64,000 bases of DNA from Acrasis kona (lineage: Eukaryota; Heterolobosea; Eutetramitea; Acrasida; Acrasidae): NCBI GenBank assembly GCA_026419775.2, contig JAOPGA020000657.1, positions 1 to 64,000 of the forward strand, in the 5' to 3' direction. Shown here one piece after another: positions 1-12,151 of the stretch. Below the pieces are notes generated by a model that was not told the DNA's origin, did no database searches, and saw only the letters and a list, made by a program, of their open reading frames with translations. Numbering within the stretch: position 1 is the stretch's first letter; the number at the start of each line of letters is the position of its first letter. The position numbers and the translations under genes were made by a program.

Positions 1-94
1 CTTGGATCGTTACAAAATGACCATTTGGTGTTGTCAAAATTTGAGTCTGATGGTGTCTGCACAATCATCATTTTTGTAATAGTCAACAAATTCG

Positions 95-3000
95 ATGAGC
101 ACTCTGACACTAGATAGTGCCATTGAATCGCTCAAATTCAACCTTCAGAATGCGGCTACGCCCCAAAAACCAGAGGCACAACGTAAAAAAGAAATGATAT
201 CAAGTTTCAAAGCACTTGCAGATTTTTTCATCACGAGCCAGCCAAAGTAAGACACATGTTAATCTGAACGCTCAAAATACAAGTCAACAAATTGATATCC
301 ATAAATATCTCACCATATGCCTCCAGTTACTTTTACGATCATGTGGGGAACCAACAACTGATGTCCGCATCGCAGCGGACGATGCCACAAAGAAGATTTT
401 AAAACAGTTGATTGATAATTTTTCCGACAAAATACTCGTTCTGTGAGATTTTCTTTGAACACTGTTCACTTACAAATACAGGTTATTTAATGGGATGAAA
501 TTCAGCAGCAAAGCTTCTCAAAGAGCTTCGGTATTACATTTTGCAAGCGTTTGCCATCACATTAAACCTCAAAAATGCAGGACATTTGTTACATTCTTGT
601 TGCCACAACTTACGGTCCTACTAAAAGATGCAGATCCATTAATCATGTTGGCTCTTGGAGGTACTGGTAGCTCTGGCGATCAAATATCTTCCGCATCAAA
701 TAGTGCCCTTGGTGACATTTTCCGTACTCTTGGATATTACCTTGAAGAGAAGGAATGTCACGACCTTGTGTTTATAAGTCTGTTACCTCTTTTAAGCGAC
801 GAAAATGTTGAGGTTAGAAGGAGTGCAGCGGCTTGTGTCGGCGTCACCTGTAAATATGTACTTAAATGTCCCTTGAAGGAGATTTGTCTTCATGTATATG
901 ACTTGGCAGTTAATACCATCAAGCAGAATGAAAATGATCCTGACGGGTGAGTAATCGATGCATCTTTTCGACTTATATTCCAGGAAAGTGGTTTGTATGA
1001 ATAGAGAGTGCCTTCAAGGTTGCGTATTAACTTTTGTGAATTTTTTGGAGGTTTTTGAATCGTTGGAGAGTCGTGGATCGGCTTCAAGATACTCAACGAC
1101 ACAAATGTTTGCCAATCTAGCACACGACATGTTAGTGCACAACCTTTCCATTGACGATCAAAACATCTTGTCCCCATCGTTAGAGCTATTGTGCAGAATT
1201 GCACAACAGTTTCCAGATTATTGCAAGAATTGGAGGAAAGAAAAGGGTATGTTACAATCTTCAACCATCACTCACGATCAGTCATGATTTTATTCAAGAG
1301 GTTGTTTTCAATACTAAAGTCAGCAACGCTAGTTACAGTAAAGAGTCACGTTCTAGAGGCCTTGGAAAAGATGGCTCCAGTATTCCCAACCTACATGATT
1401 CCATCCTTATCAGAAAACACACGTAATCATTCCATTCCTCCACAACATTTAACACTGATAGTGACCTTGGATGACTTTTTAAATCTTTGCAAGAACGACG
1501 ACTACTTGATAAGAGGAAGAGGAGCCGTTCTATTAGCATCCATACTCAACACTTGCCTATCGAACGCATCCATCGACATTGACACCATACCCAACGCACG
1601 TCCACCCACCGATCGCTTCCTCGTGTCCCATCTCACAAACATGTTTTCTCGCGAAACCAACCCATTAGGAATGAAATTACTACTTCAAGCATTAGGAATC
1701 GTACTTCCCACGTGTCTCACCACACAACATTTATCAAGGATCGTACCCAGAGCCATTTCCGAAATGATCCAATCCGTCATGGTCAGCAACACCCAAGGAG
1801 CAAATTTCTGGGGAGTCAAGCACGAACTATTGGAGACGCTCATGAAATTCGATTACACGCTCGTTAACTTTTATGACGATCAGGGAACCAACGTATCGAA
1901 TGCCGTCCTACATAATGTAATGTGGCAATTGGTCCAGGACGATCATGCTCGCGTTAGAGACGTGGCATGCAGAGCGTTGGTCAGCTTGTTGCCATATTAC
2001 CTACGAGACAGCAGCCAAGACATTTCACACATGCGATCGAGATTGTTGAAACAAACGTGCAGCACATTTTCCGATCAGGTCACAATCGTAAGGGATCACG
2101 AATTGGATAATGTGTGCGATGTGATTTCTAGGTGCATCGAAGGATTCAATCTGATCAAGAATGACAAATCGAGATTGATCGGCACCACCACCGTATTGAA
2201 TCAAGTGGCGCGTCGATACGGTCGATACGACGAATCGAGCAGTCACCTCGTCAACTCGAGCACATCCCTTCCACAATTCCAAAACATCTTATCGTCGCAC
2301 AGCGTGGAGATTTTGGAAAAGATTATGGATTGCATCAAATTCGACGAATCGAGTTGTGATTTGCAAGTGCATACCTTGATGGTACAAACGCTCGGATTAT
2401 ATGTTTTGGAATTGGATTTGGAAACACATAGCGCGCACGAAATCACTGCCACCATACTTGGTTACGTCATGATGATGTTGATGACCATTTCACAATTAGA
2501 AACTCATACGTTTACTTTGGATTCGAATTCATCATCATCATCCAATTCGAATCAAGATTCGAATCGAATGCAAGTAGCTGCCATATTGACCGCCACCGTA
2601 AATCAAGGAAACGTGACGTATCATGGTCACAAACCATTCGCTTCCACCATGAACAAGATCATATTCGAAAAAACAAATTTGAATTTGCAACGATCCATGA
2701 GATCGTCTGATAATGTGTTATATTCATCGACGAACGATGGACACGTCGTATTGGATTCCATTTCGTTACTACGTGCAGAATTACTCAAATTGCTTTATTT
2801 TTTGATCCTACAGGGAGATAAACAAACCATATTACCGAATGCCGTTCACGTGATTCGTGATTTACAAAAACATGCCACCAAGGATCCCATTCATTCCATT
2901 TTATGCACGCAAGAGTTATTCGTGGGTATATTCGAAACGAAACGTAGGTATCATGATTTACGATTCGATCGTCAAGAAAAGAGATTCGAAATTAGAAACG

Positions 3001-6000
3001 AATGGGCGAGCGATTTGTTCAACGTATTGTTCGTCAACAACAAACCATCCGGAGCCAATCAAATCGGCATTTGCGAATGGAAGAATCAAGATTTACATCA
3101 CGAATCGTCCAATCCATTCGTTCGCAAAAAACATTCGTTGAGCGATACCGATAAATTCACAGGAAAGAGTGCCACCGAATTGTTGGACATGTTCGAACCC
3201 ATCGTGATGAACTTGATTCGCAATTTCAAATCGACCCATTCGCACCGATTACAAACGTTGATTTTGTTCATGATGACGCGAATCGTATGTGCAGGTGTTG
3301 ATTTTGCAAGATTAGATCGAGATCATTCCTTTTTGAAATACTTGATCAAATTGACGAGCGAATCGGATAGTTACCTCATGGACAAATCGCCGAGCGCATC
3401 TCCCTATCGTCTGATGGATTTCATATCCACTTTGATATTCACGTTTAGATATCAACCAAAAGAGTTGTTGGAACAACCGCTGATTCAATCCATTCATCAA
3501 GGATTAGAAAAATGTGGAGATTCGTCCAGCGTGTTGATCGATTGTTTTTGTCCGTTATTGATCAGGAGTTACTTGTATCAGATCGATAAATCAATCACCG
3601 CTTGCGTGGCCACCAAGGATTCGTTCGTATCGAATGGATACGGAGATAAGTTATTACAATTGTATTTGAATCGAATTCGATCCACTCGTAGTATTCACGT
3701 GTTGACTCATTTATTAAAAGAGTGCTCTCGGAGTCATCCTGCTCAATTCTTGTTATCGAGATTTGAGCGATTTTGATTTTGAATCGGTGGATTCAAGCGG
3801 AGCGTTTCGAAATGGATGTGGATTGGTTTCACATTGAATCCGAATTGAATCTGATTCACGAATGGATTCACGTAACGTTACCCAACGTTCGACATTTCGA
3901 ATTGGCATTTGAAATGTTGAAGGACGAAATCGATCGCGTCATTTTGGAATTGAACAGCGAGCAAGTCGCTTCTCCGAGCGGCGTCAATCCGTTCGTACGA
4001 TTGAGCAATCGCACGTTGGGTTCCTTCTTGTTGCGTTCCTTATTGTTGATGGATTTCTTGAATCGATGCAATGTTGAAAATTACCAAATCGAATTGTTAC
4101 CGATTTACATTCGAATCGTGTGTTTTGCATGCGATCAACATTTGAGCGAATCGCAATCCATCCATCATCAAGATTTGGAATCGCGTGGATTGGTGACCTT
4201 GATCAGACGCATCGTACATGCTACACTGACGCTACAGTGTTCCTCTCGTTGCGAATTGACGACCGTTGATTATCAAAGCATTTTGAAAATTCTTGATTCG
4301 TTACATTCGAATCGTCACCCTGCTAAATTCAACGCCAGTATTTACACTGGAGCGTTGAGCATATTACGCGTTCATGGCCTACGATCCATATCCAACGCCA
4401 CTACTTTATTCCAATATTTATCCGATCGATTAAATCATCACCGCAACGGCGATTCCAATCATTATCAAATGTTATGTGACCAAAGCATGTTCTTGTTACA
4501 GTGCGAGTTGTTGGTGGTGGCGAGGAACAAAGCATTGCGCGTCGATAAAGAGAATCAAGAAGATGCATTGTTCGTATCGTTGGTATCCAATGATGACGAT
4601 GATGGACCATTAGAGTGTTTACCATTATTATCGAACCATGGTTTAAAACCAAGCGTTGAATTTTGGAAATGTGCATTTAATTGTATGGACGAAACTGTAG
4701 TTCGTGCATTCATCGATCAATATTCAATGTTATTGAATAGATTCGATCGAATCGATACTCACGATTTGTATTTGTTCTTGAAAGAAAAGTTTTGGAATCA
4801 AGACGATGCGACTCCATGTGAATTACTAAGAGATTGGAGACTTTTGATTGGTTTCTTACAACGATTACCGCCCATTCCATCCATCATGGAAATGTTGAAA
4901 CAAAAGAGAGACGAAATTATAAAATCATCCAGCGCAACTAGCGTCATGTTGAGAAGAATATTGACTCGATTCTTGAGTAACGATCAACAAGATGTTACCA
5001 TCAACAATGTCGTGAGTACCAACAGCGACACCATTGTACAAATGGTCAAACGAGATTATCAAGGAGAAGAAGCATTGTCGAGAATGTTAACAAAGTACGT
5101 GACCGTGAATACGCCTGGTTCGCGTCGATTACGTTTTGGAGGTAAGGTTTTATCCATGTTGAGCACGCAGTCCATCAAGGACATTTTAAATGATTTGTGG
5201 GAACAAGACGCTGCGAATGCTCATGCACATGTCGCTGATGTCGCTCATCATTTGGAAACGCTCGAATACACTAACGTGTTGTTCCACTTCTTGTACGAAA
5301 AGATCAAATCGTTAGAAAAGAATCACACAAGACAAGTTTTTTCTGCTGCTCTACATGTTGCTCATTGCGTATCGGCCACGATCCATCGATACGTTCAATT
5401 ACTCTTGAAACAAAATCAATCACAAACGATTCATTCCATCATTGATCATGATTGTTTATTGATGCTTTATCAATTGCTAATCGATTTGTTCAATCATCAT
5501 CATCATGCTTTGTTATCTGGTCCTGATGATATCAGCATCATTCTACAATACACTCTTGATTTGTTACGTCTAGTCGATTCCGATACTCTATCCTTTTACG
5601 ATCCATTCGTAAATAACACTTGTACCTTGATTGTTGACTTGACGAGAGCTTCTAGAATTGATCATCAAAGAGACGATCAACAAGACGTGAAGATTAGTAC
5701 CAAAGAATTAGTAAAGGATATTATATCGAGGACGTTCCCTCTGGGCGCATCCAATCATACGAATCATGGCATCGATCAAAGAGTGGGCGGTGGATTTACG
5801 GTAGGTAATCGAATCAAGTACGCATCATCTTCCAAACACTTGTCGTTCATGCGTAAAATTGGATTACAAATCACTCGCTTGTATAGTCAATTGGCTTATT
5901 CGATCTATATAGACGATCCGCTACAGGACGATAACAACACGAGCGAAATGAGCGACATACAACCATTACCACGCATCGACAGCGCTCAATTGGATAAATT

Positions 6001-8580
6001 AACTTTGATATTGGACGTGATTGGATGCAACGACGAAGAAGTGTTTAAGAAGCTATGGGACGTTTGTTATGAATTATTCAAAATTGAATCGGAAGAATCT
6101 AGTTTTGATCAAATGCAGCTGTGCACGTTAAAAGTACTGACCAAGCTCTTGTGTCACAACATGATGAGCGGAGGAATGAACGAAGAACAAGGTGGTGGTA
6201 ATCGAGTGGCTCCTCCCACAATGTCCCATAGGGAAGCACTCAGCGATCAAGGATGCATCAAACAATACGGAAAGAGCTTATCGGAGCTATTGAATACCGT
6301 AGATGATTACTTGATCAAAAACAAATCCAATCACTTCGATCAATTACATCGCATGAGAGCCAGCGTGGATCCCACTTATGCATGTGCATTGTTCGATGGA
6401 TTCGCTCAATCCATCACCGATGCCATTCATAAACACAAGAGCAATAATCCATACTTTGTAAAGGAAATGGTGAGGAGCATTTGTTTGGTGTGCATGCACA
6501 ATTCAAATTTATTTGCCATGAGCATGAAATTTGGATATGATTGGTTGTATCGATGGTCCACTAGTTTATACAATGATCCTAATCATGAAGAAGATTGGTC
6601 CATGAAGCAATACTTGACTTTTATTATTGCAAGGAGCTTTGCTTCATTGGATCCCGTTAGTTATGCACCATCATCATCTTTATTGAACACCACCAACGCT
6701 TCTTCCACTAATCCTTCTTCTTCATTATCGTCCACTACTGGTGCTTCTAATGGATTGGCAGAATCGAGTGCAGATCCCTTTTATGTGTTCAAAGTACTAC
6801 AGGAAGCACTGGATGATTCTCATCGTAGAGCTCATGCTCTTCATGGTGTATTGGCGGTTAATTAGACATCGAACCACACCAGTTATTAATTTATTATTAC
6901 CACATATATCGGAGAGAATTCAATCGTGGTTCGTTGATAAGGACGTGATACCAACCACTCGGTCTCAATTGTTACAAATTAGAACGGTGACGAGTCTAGT
7001 TGAATTTTATCCAGATAGCAGCACTCACAACGTGACTAGAAAAGCAATGGAGGCCTTGTTCAACGTTGCTGATAAACCAGGTACTAGCTTGAAGGTGATG
7101 ATTGCCATTTATGATTCACTACAGCACTTGTTGGTTAATTATTCTCTTTCTCACTTTGAAAGAAAGTTAATAGAGGCATTAACCAATGTAAAACCAATTA
7201 CTACCGTCACCACGCCTCGTATAAGGAGCAGTAGTATACTACCAGATAACAACGGCAGTAATCATCAATCGAATGATAAGAGAAGGAGCAAAACGCTCAT
7301 GAACAGAACATCATTAAAGTTGGAACAACAACAACAGTCCAGTAACAACACTGGCTCTACTTCTTTATCGACGCCATTCATTCCAGTATCAAATCTAGCT
7401 CTCTTGATGACACAAGAACAAGAAAAACCAAATGTCTTTTCTTTCCTTCACCCGAGACGTCTAAGTCAAATGTTACCAGGAACACCCAGCATGATGACTC
7501 CCACAGTACCTTCCATCCCACTCACACCCAGTACTTCTTCATTCTCTCTCAGTTCATTATTTGGTAAGAAGGACACCAGTCAGGTACCACCATCCACTCC
7601 CAACACTTCTTCTCTTCCATCAGATCAAGATCAATCATCATTGTCTTCTTCTTCCTCTTCGCAATCAATCAATAGCACCACTACTACATTAACTACCATC
7701 AATAACACAACAACCAAGGGCATCAATGCCACCAATGTTCATTGTTACTCTCGTAGAGTGTTGTTGTTGGGATTGATGGCCGGCCAGCATGTACACGTCC
7801 GTGAATCAAGTCAAGGACGACACCAACAGGGAACACAAGAAGGTAAACATTCTACAGTTATTCGAACAATTAAGAATCGAATCCACCATCACTGCCACGC
7901 AGCGAGAGGGCGAAGTCTTGTTAAGATTTGTGCCCAGACTATTGGAGGATTTCTTTGATGCCGAACAAATCCTACCGCTCATGTTTGGTGAGTTTTTGAG
8001 CACAAAGGCACATCCATTGTTATTGAGCATTGTGTTGCGCATTCACTTGCCAGTGGCGTATCACTTTGAAGCACTTGGACAAGTGCTGAGCTTTATGAAC
8101 AATCAACACGGTCAACACCACGATGGAGTGACGCCTAGCGACGATGATGGGGAGAATACGCCCATCACCACCATGATATCACAGGCCAAGAAGAAGAGCT
8201 ACCGAAATACGTTTGCAGAGTGGATCAAATTGAGTTTGGAAACTTTGAGCTTGAAGCAACCACCCAGTCATGCCATGTGGGCCTTGTTGTGTGTATTTGT
8301 GAGCGTGTGTATGTGCTACGATCAATACAATAGGGCCATGTTGGTTGAAATTGGAGCGGCGCTACCACCAAAGAAGAGAGATCCAGTGTTCGTTCACGCC
8401 TTTTTAATGTATGGACTCAAATTTATGGAGTGCGTCAAGAAGAATTTGGAACAAGCACAGAGCGATGCGTTGATTAAGGTGTTGGAACAATTTTTGGAGA
8501 GATTGGATAAGAGCGATGAGTACAAGAATGGATGGGAGAGAGAGGTGACTGAACAGTTATTGAACTTGTGTAAAATTTAA
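95..8580 (+). CDS. HTT: Huntingtin orthologue (HEAT-repeat scaffold)
   Basis: Huntingtin is a large HEAT-repeat scaffold for vesicle transport and autophagy. Exons read as 95-246, 284-442, 482-946, 984-1246, 1282-6845 and 6883-8580, about 2766 residues (human about 3140). Family signatures seen: KPQKCRTF followed by a leucine-rich helix in exon 3, HELLETLMKFDYTLVNF in exon 5, and FVPRLLEDFF...GEFLS near the C-terminus, all in the same order as in animal huntingtins. The start ESLK-containing N-terminus resembles the N17 segment, but no polyglutamine follows; only low-complexity S/T/Q loops occur at about 2530-2570 and 7320-7700. Two one-base frame offsets interrupt the reading: near 3764-3776 (one base short, or an intron 3733-3767) and near 7776-7788 (one base surplus, placed by the conserved LGLM...MYT stretch). 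The two offsets cancel in total length. The assignment is firm; whether the offsets are real is open. Confidence 0.9.
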
Positions 8581-9375
8581 TCTTTCTTTAATGTTGTTGC
8601 TGCATCATCTTTGCTCATTCCGTATTGCTCCTTGATTCTTTGTCGCATTAGTTTTTGTTTTTCTTTCCTGGCTGCCTTTTCGTTTTCGTCCGCTGCTGCT
8701 GGTACTGGTGGTGCCCATGTTGTTGTGGGTGGTGCTGCTGTGGAAGCAGGTGGTTGGTAGGATGTTCCTGATGCCGAGGTTACGGAGGCGTTTGAGAATT
8801 GTGCTGAGGGGGCTTGGAATTGACTTTGAGCGCTTCTTCTAAGCATTTCATCAGGATCGAAGATTTTGGTGCCTGTTGAGGTAATGTCTAACTTTGAGCG
8901 AATGTTACGGTCTCTAAATACCAAGTGACTCAAGATGATGAGCGAAGACATGATGTAACTGGCGAATAAGTTAAAATAGGCTCCTGATAATAGAATCAAA
9001 GCCATCACTACAATGGAAATGCCGATGATGATGACGTTTTTCGATAAGCGTATTTTGCCAATCTCTATGTCGTTCGACTTTTTATAGAATGCCACATAAA
9101 ACATGGCTCCGACGCAAGGGCCGAGTAAGAGTGCGATAGGTTTTGTGAGGCTGCGATGAGGTTAGGTAAATTTTGAGAAAAAAAACATACAGGTTGAAAA
9201 ATGCAACAATCATTGTTATGATCAGGTAATTACTTTGATAGAACAAGACGTTTGACTCTAATCTTTTGATTATGTCATTCTTGTCTTTTGGTAACGAGAA
9301 TGTCCCGAAAAATGAAGTCTTCCAAGGTCTCGCTGGTTGTAGAATTGGTTCTGTGTTCTCTCCACCAAGCAACAT
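8577..9375 (-). CDS. PRA1 / ARL6IP5-family prenylated Rab acceptor protein
   Basis: PRA1 proteins are ER/Golgi membrane proteins that handle prenylated Rab GTPases. Two exons (9191-9375 and 8577-9150, intron 9151-9190) encode about 245 residues. The family N-terminal RPW followed by an F-x-LPKD stretch is present, then four hydrophobic segments in two hairpins, then an unusual A/P/T-rich region and a basic C-terminal helix (about the last 110 residues), which is longer than in typical PRA1 proteins. The ATG at 9375 is the first that leads directly into the RPW region; an upstream exon is possible. Its stop codon overlaps that of the huntingtin gene on the other strand. Confidence 0.82.
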
Positions 9376-9978
9376 TATTAATAAAATATTTTGTAACGGA
9401 CATCTGTGAACAAGTGGGCTGTCTGTCAATCAACCCTCTATCGTCCTCGAAACCACCATTATGATACATACATATGTAGAAACGCAGAGGAAGGTTCGTC
9501 ACTGTAGAATACAACGTTTGAAGAAGGCTAACCATACACTTTTATAACAAGCTGATTCGGACAAAGATAGCAGCAAGATTAAGTTGATCATATAATCCAC
9601 TCAACAGAGGTGAGAAGAAAGAAGGCAACAAAAAAAAATCGACATCTGGGGCATTATGACCGAACGTGAAAATTGTTGGACAATTGGAACAGTTTGAGGC
9701 ATTTCTCACATTGAGTACACAAAACCTCTCGCCACAAAAAATTGGTGAGTTTCGATGTGTAAATATCGAGTATTTCAGTGTATCGATGATACATACAAAT
9801 TCATATTCAACTTACTTTGTTCGATCCGGATAGAAATACCTGGAACATTGATAATAAATTCAAAGATGGTTACAATATTTCTTTTTTAGTAATTTTGTTA
9901 TTTCTTGAAAAGTACAATGTATTCAAAAATAGGTTACTTAAAATAGCATGTGTCAAACAATTTTAGCTTGCAAACAAT
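9376..9978. other. Intergenic spacer, PRA1 gene to mucin-U-box gene
   Basis: An AT-rich spacer of 603 bases between divergently transcribed genes. It should hold both promoters. I see no coding frame with recognisable content, no tRNA-like structure and no repeat. Confidence 0.6.
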
Positions 9979-11061
9979 ATGAAACTAGTCAATAGATTGT
10001 TCACTGTGTGCATTTTGCTCTTCGTCCTGGCAATATACGTTCAAAGCAAAACTGCACTTAGTAATCACATACGGCAGAATGAGCAACCATTAGAAACAAC
10101 AACCCTTTCTCCTGCAGTCGACGAGAATCCACAACCAACAACAACTCAAACACCAGTCGTAGTAGATCCAACAACGACTACATTGCCACCAAACGAACCG
10201 ATACCAAATCCTCCGGAGACCACCACACTACCACCCATACCTGAACCAACGACCACTTTAGCACCTTCACCAACAGATGCTACCACCACATTATCACCCA
10301 CAATACCGAATCCACCTGAAACAACTACATTACCGCCGTTTATACCAACCGATCCAACAACAACTATAACTCCAGAAAATCCAGTATTCACACCTGCACC
10401 AACATTTATTGTGACAACAACTTCAAGCATATTACCAACTGATCCAAATTCACAAATACCAACAACTACGGCTGCAATTGGAAACCCCACATATCCAACA
10501 AATCCAACCACAACGATACCTAATACTCATCCAATCCCAACAACATCTACAGCACCAAACCCTGTTGACATTGGTAATGTCACTGCATCCGAAAGTCCAC
10601 GCACTGCGGATGCTATAATAGATAATCAATACGGTGCATATAGTTATTACATATGGGTTCCAATTCTAGCATCAGTCTTGGCGCTTCTCTTGATATTCTT
10701 TGTTGTTTTGGTGTTTGTAATACTTATTTGTAAAAGAAGAGCTGCACAAGCGAACAAAGCAGCAAGAAATGATGTTGCAGTTCCATCGGTTATAGTCGAA
10801 GTAAGATCTCCTGGTCTACCTCCGGCTCCTGTAGAAACTCTCATATGTCCAATGACTGGTAAAATATTCTTTGATCCAGTTATATTAGTAGAAAACGGAC
10901 ACACTTATGAAAGAGGTGCTATAGAAAGGTGGTTGGAGACACATAACGAAGACCCTGTCACAGGAAAAACTTTGGCAAGTAAAGAGTTAAAACCAAACCC
11001 TGATATGAAGTCTTCGGTTAGCGTGTTCTTAAATAGTGTTAAGCAAAGAATAACCTACTAG
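9979..11061 (+). CDS. Single-pass membrane protein with mucin-like ectodomain and cytosolic U-box
   Basis: A single-exon gene of 360 residues. Residues 1-22 form a signal peptide. Residues 35-195 are a Thr/Pro-rich stalk built from repeated TTTLPP- and NPPETTTLPP-like units, likely heavily O-glycosylated. Residues about 224-251 are a strongly hydrophobic transmembrane helix ending in CKRR, which predicts an extracellular or lumenal N-terminus. Residues about 286-355 match the U-box: CPMTGKIFFDPV, then NGHTYERGAIERWL, then DPVTGKTL and LKPNPDMK. U-boxes bind E2 enzymes and act as ubiquitin ligases, so this is a predicted membrane-anchored E3. No other cytosolic domain is visible. The architecture is unusual; U-box proteins are normally soluble. 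Confidence 0.85.
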   Translation: MKLVNRLFTVCILLFVLAIYVQSKTALSNHIRQNEQPLETTTLSPAVDENPQPTTTQTPVVVDPTTTTLPPNEPIPNPPETTTLPPIPEPTTTLAPSPTDATTTLSPTIPNPPETTTLPPFIPTDPTTTITPENPVFTPAPTFIVTTTSSILPTDPNSQIPTTTAAIGNPTYPTNPTTTIPNTHPIPTTSTAPNPVDIGNVTASESPRTADAIIDNQYGAYSYYIWVPILASVLALLLIFFVVLVFVILICKRRAAQANKAARNDVAVPSVIVEVRSPGLPPAPVETLICPMTGKIFFDPVILVENGHTYERGAIERWLETHNEDPVTGKTLASKELKPNPDMKSSVSVFLNSVKQRITY

Positions 11062-11301
11062 TTTTTCTGTACGCATTAACTACTCGATGTGTACATATTA
11101 ATGATGATAAATGAATAAATAGATTTTGATATAATCAGACTTTTCAACACTACAAACTCATCTCTGTGGGTTAATGAAGTGCTACCCAAACTGGAATATT
11201 GTTACACAAATTCAAATCAAATGTATAACTGTTAGAGAATGGAGTCAGCTACAATGGCGAAATTTCAAACAAGACAAGGTACATAAAACTAGCTCGATTT
11301 A

Positions 11302-12017
11302 TTAATCCTCGTGGTAGTGGCGTTGATATCCCTGAATATGCTCGTTTTCGTGACCCGGCATAATATAAGCCATTAACATGTGACAGGATGCATAATTATC
11401 GATCATACTTTGATTACATTCACCTGCTTTACATCCTTGCTTCTCCTTCCATTTTCCAAGTATTGGAGTTCCAATGCATTTGAATCCAAATTTTTCATAG
11501 TGTTGAATTAATTTGCGTTCAAAACCTGGCTTGTCTTTTCCTTGGGTGCACTCTATCAAAATTGTTCCACATCTAAGCTCTGAAACTAAATTTTTGGCAA
11601 ATCCAAACAGAGCGGAACCTGCACCACAATTAGGAATTGCCCAAATGTTAGGAATGTAAAGTTGACGTTTGCATAACCTTGGTAGAGCGGGGTGCATCCA
11701 TAACCCTATCCACATACACCCAACCACATACACCCAACCACGTCCTCAGTTTTAATTTGTTCGTTTTGCAAATCTTTATACGAAGTTGCGATAACAGTTC
11801 GGAATTTGCTCCAAGCTTCTAGGTTGTTTAGGTCATACTGTCCATATTTATCAAGCTCAATCTCGATTCTTTTTCTTTCTTCAGCAACCTTGGCATCACT
11901 AAAACCATATCCATCTTCAAGTTTGTTAATGTGCTTATATTTGCTTCTGCTCTCAAATTCAGATTCACAAATTTTTTGTGCATCATTTAAGCGAGCCAAT
12001 CTCGTCTCAATTTTCAT
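11302..12017 (-). pseudogene. GNAT-family N-acetyltransferase, frame broken by a 14-bp tandem duplication
   Basis: Two abutting frames make one GNAT-like protein of about 240 residues. The N-terminal part (12017 down to about 11741) has the RLARLNDAQKI opening typical of GNAT domains. The C-terminal part (from about 11733 down to 11302) has GAGSALFGFAKNL and HYEKFGFKCIG, the acetyl-CoA binding and last-helix motifs. They are out of register because a 14-base unit is present twice in tandem at 11714-11741; one copy alone would leave a continuous frame. The gene is thus either recently inactivated, polymorphic, or misassembled. Substrate cannot be inferred. Confidence 0.65.
11714..11741. repeat. 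Perfect 14-bp tandem duplication
   Basis: The plus-strand unit atacacccaaccac occurs twice without a gap (11714-11727 and 11728-11741) inside the GNAT gene and shifts its frame by two. A third partial copy follows on the low-coordinate side. Confidence 0.95.
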
Positions 12018-12151
12018 TGTTCATTCATTCGCCGAAATGAAAATTTTATATTTTGTTCCAAGACTAGTACCTGAGTAAACTTCTTTTTGGTTGACATTGT
12101 TTTGGCGGACTTTTTTTCGGTTGATTTCGTTTATTGATTTTCAGGTTTTTG

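Noticed and set aside
7758-7785. A 28-nt GT...AG intron to explain the second huntingtin frame offset
   Set aside because: It would remove the LGLM residues that match the conserved family sequence; a single surplus base keeps them.
10146-10511. Minus-strand Gly/Val-rich frame
   Set aside because: Complement of the Thr/Pro repeats of the mucin-like stalk.
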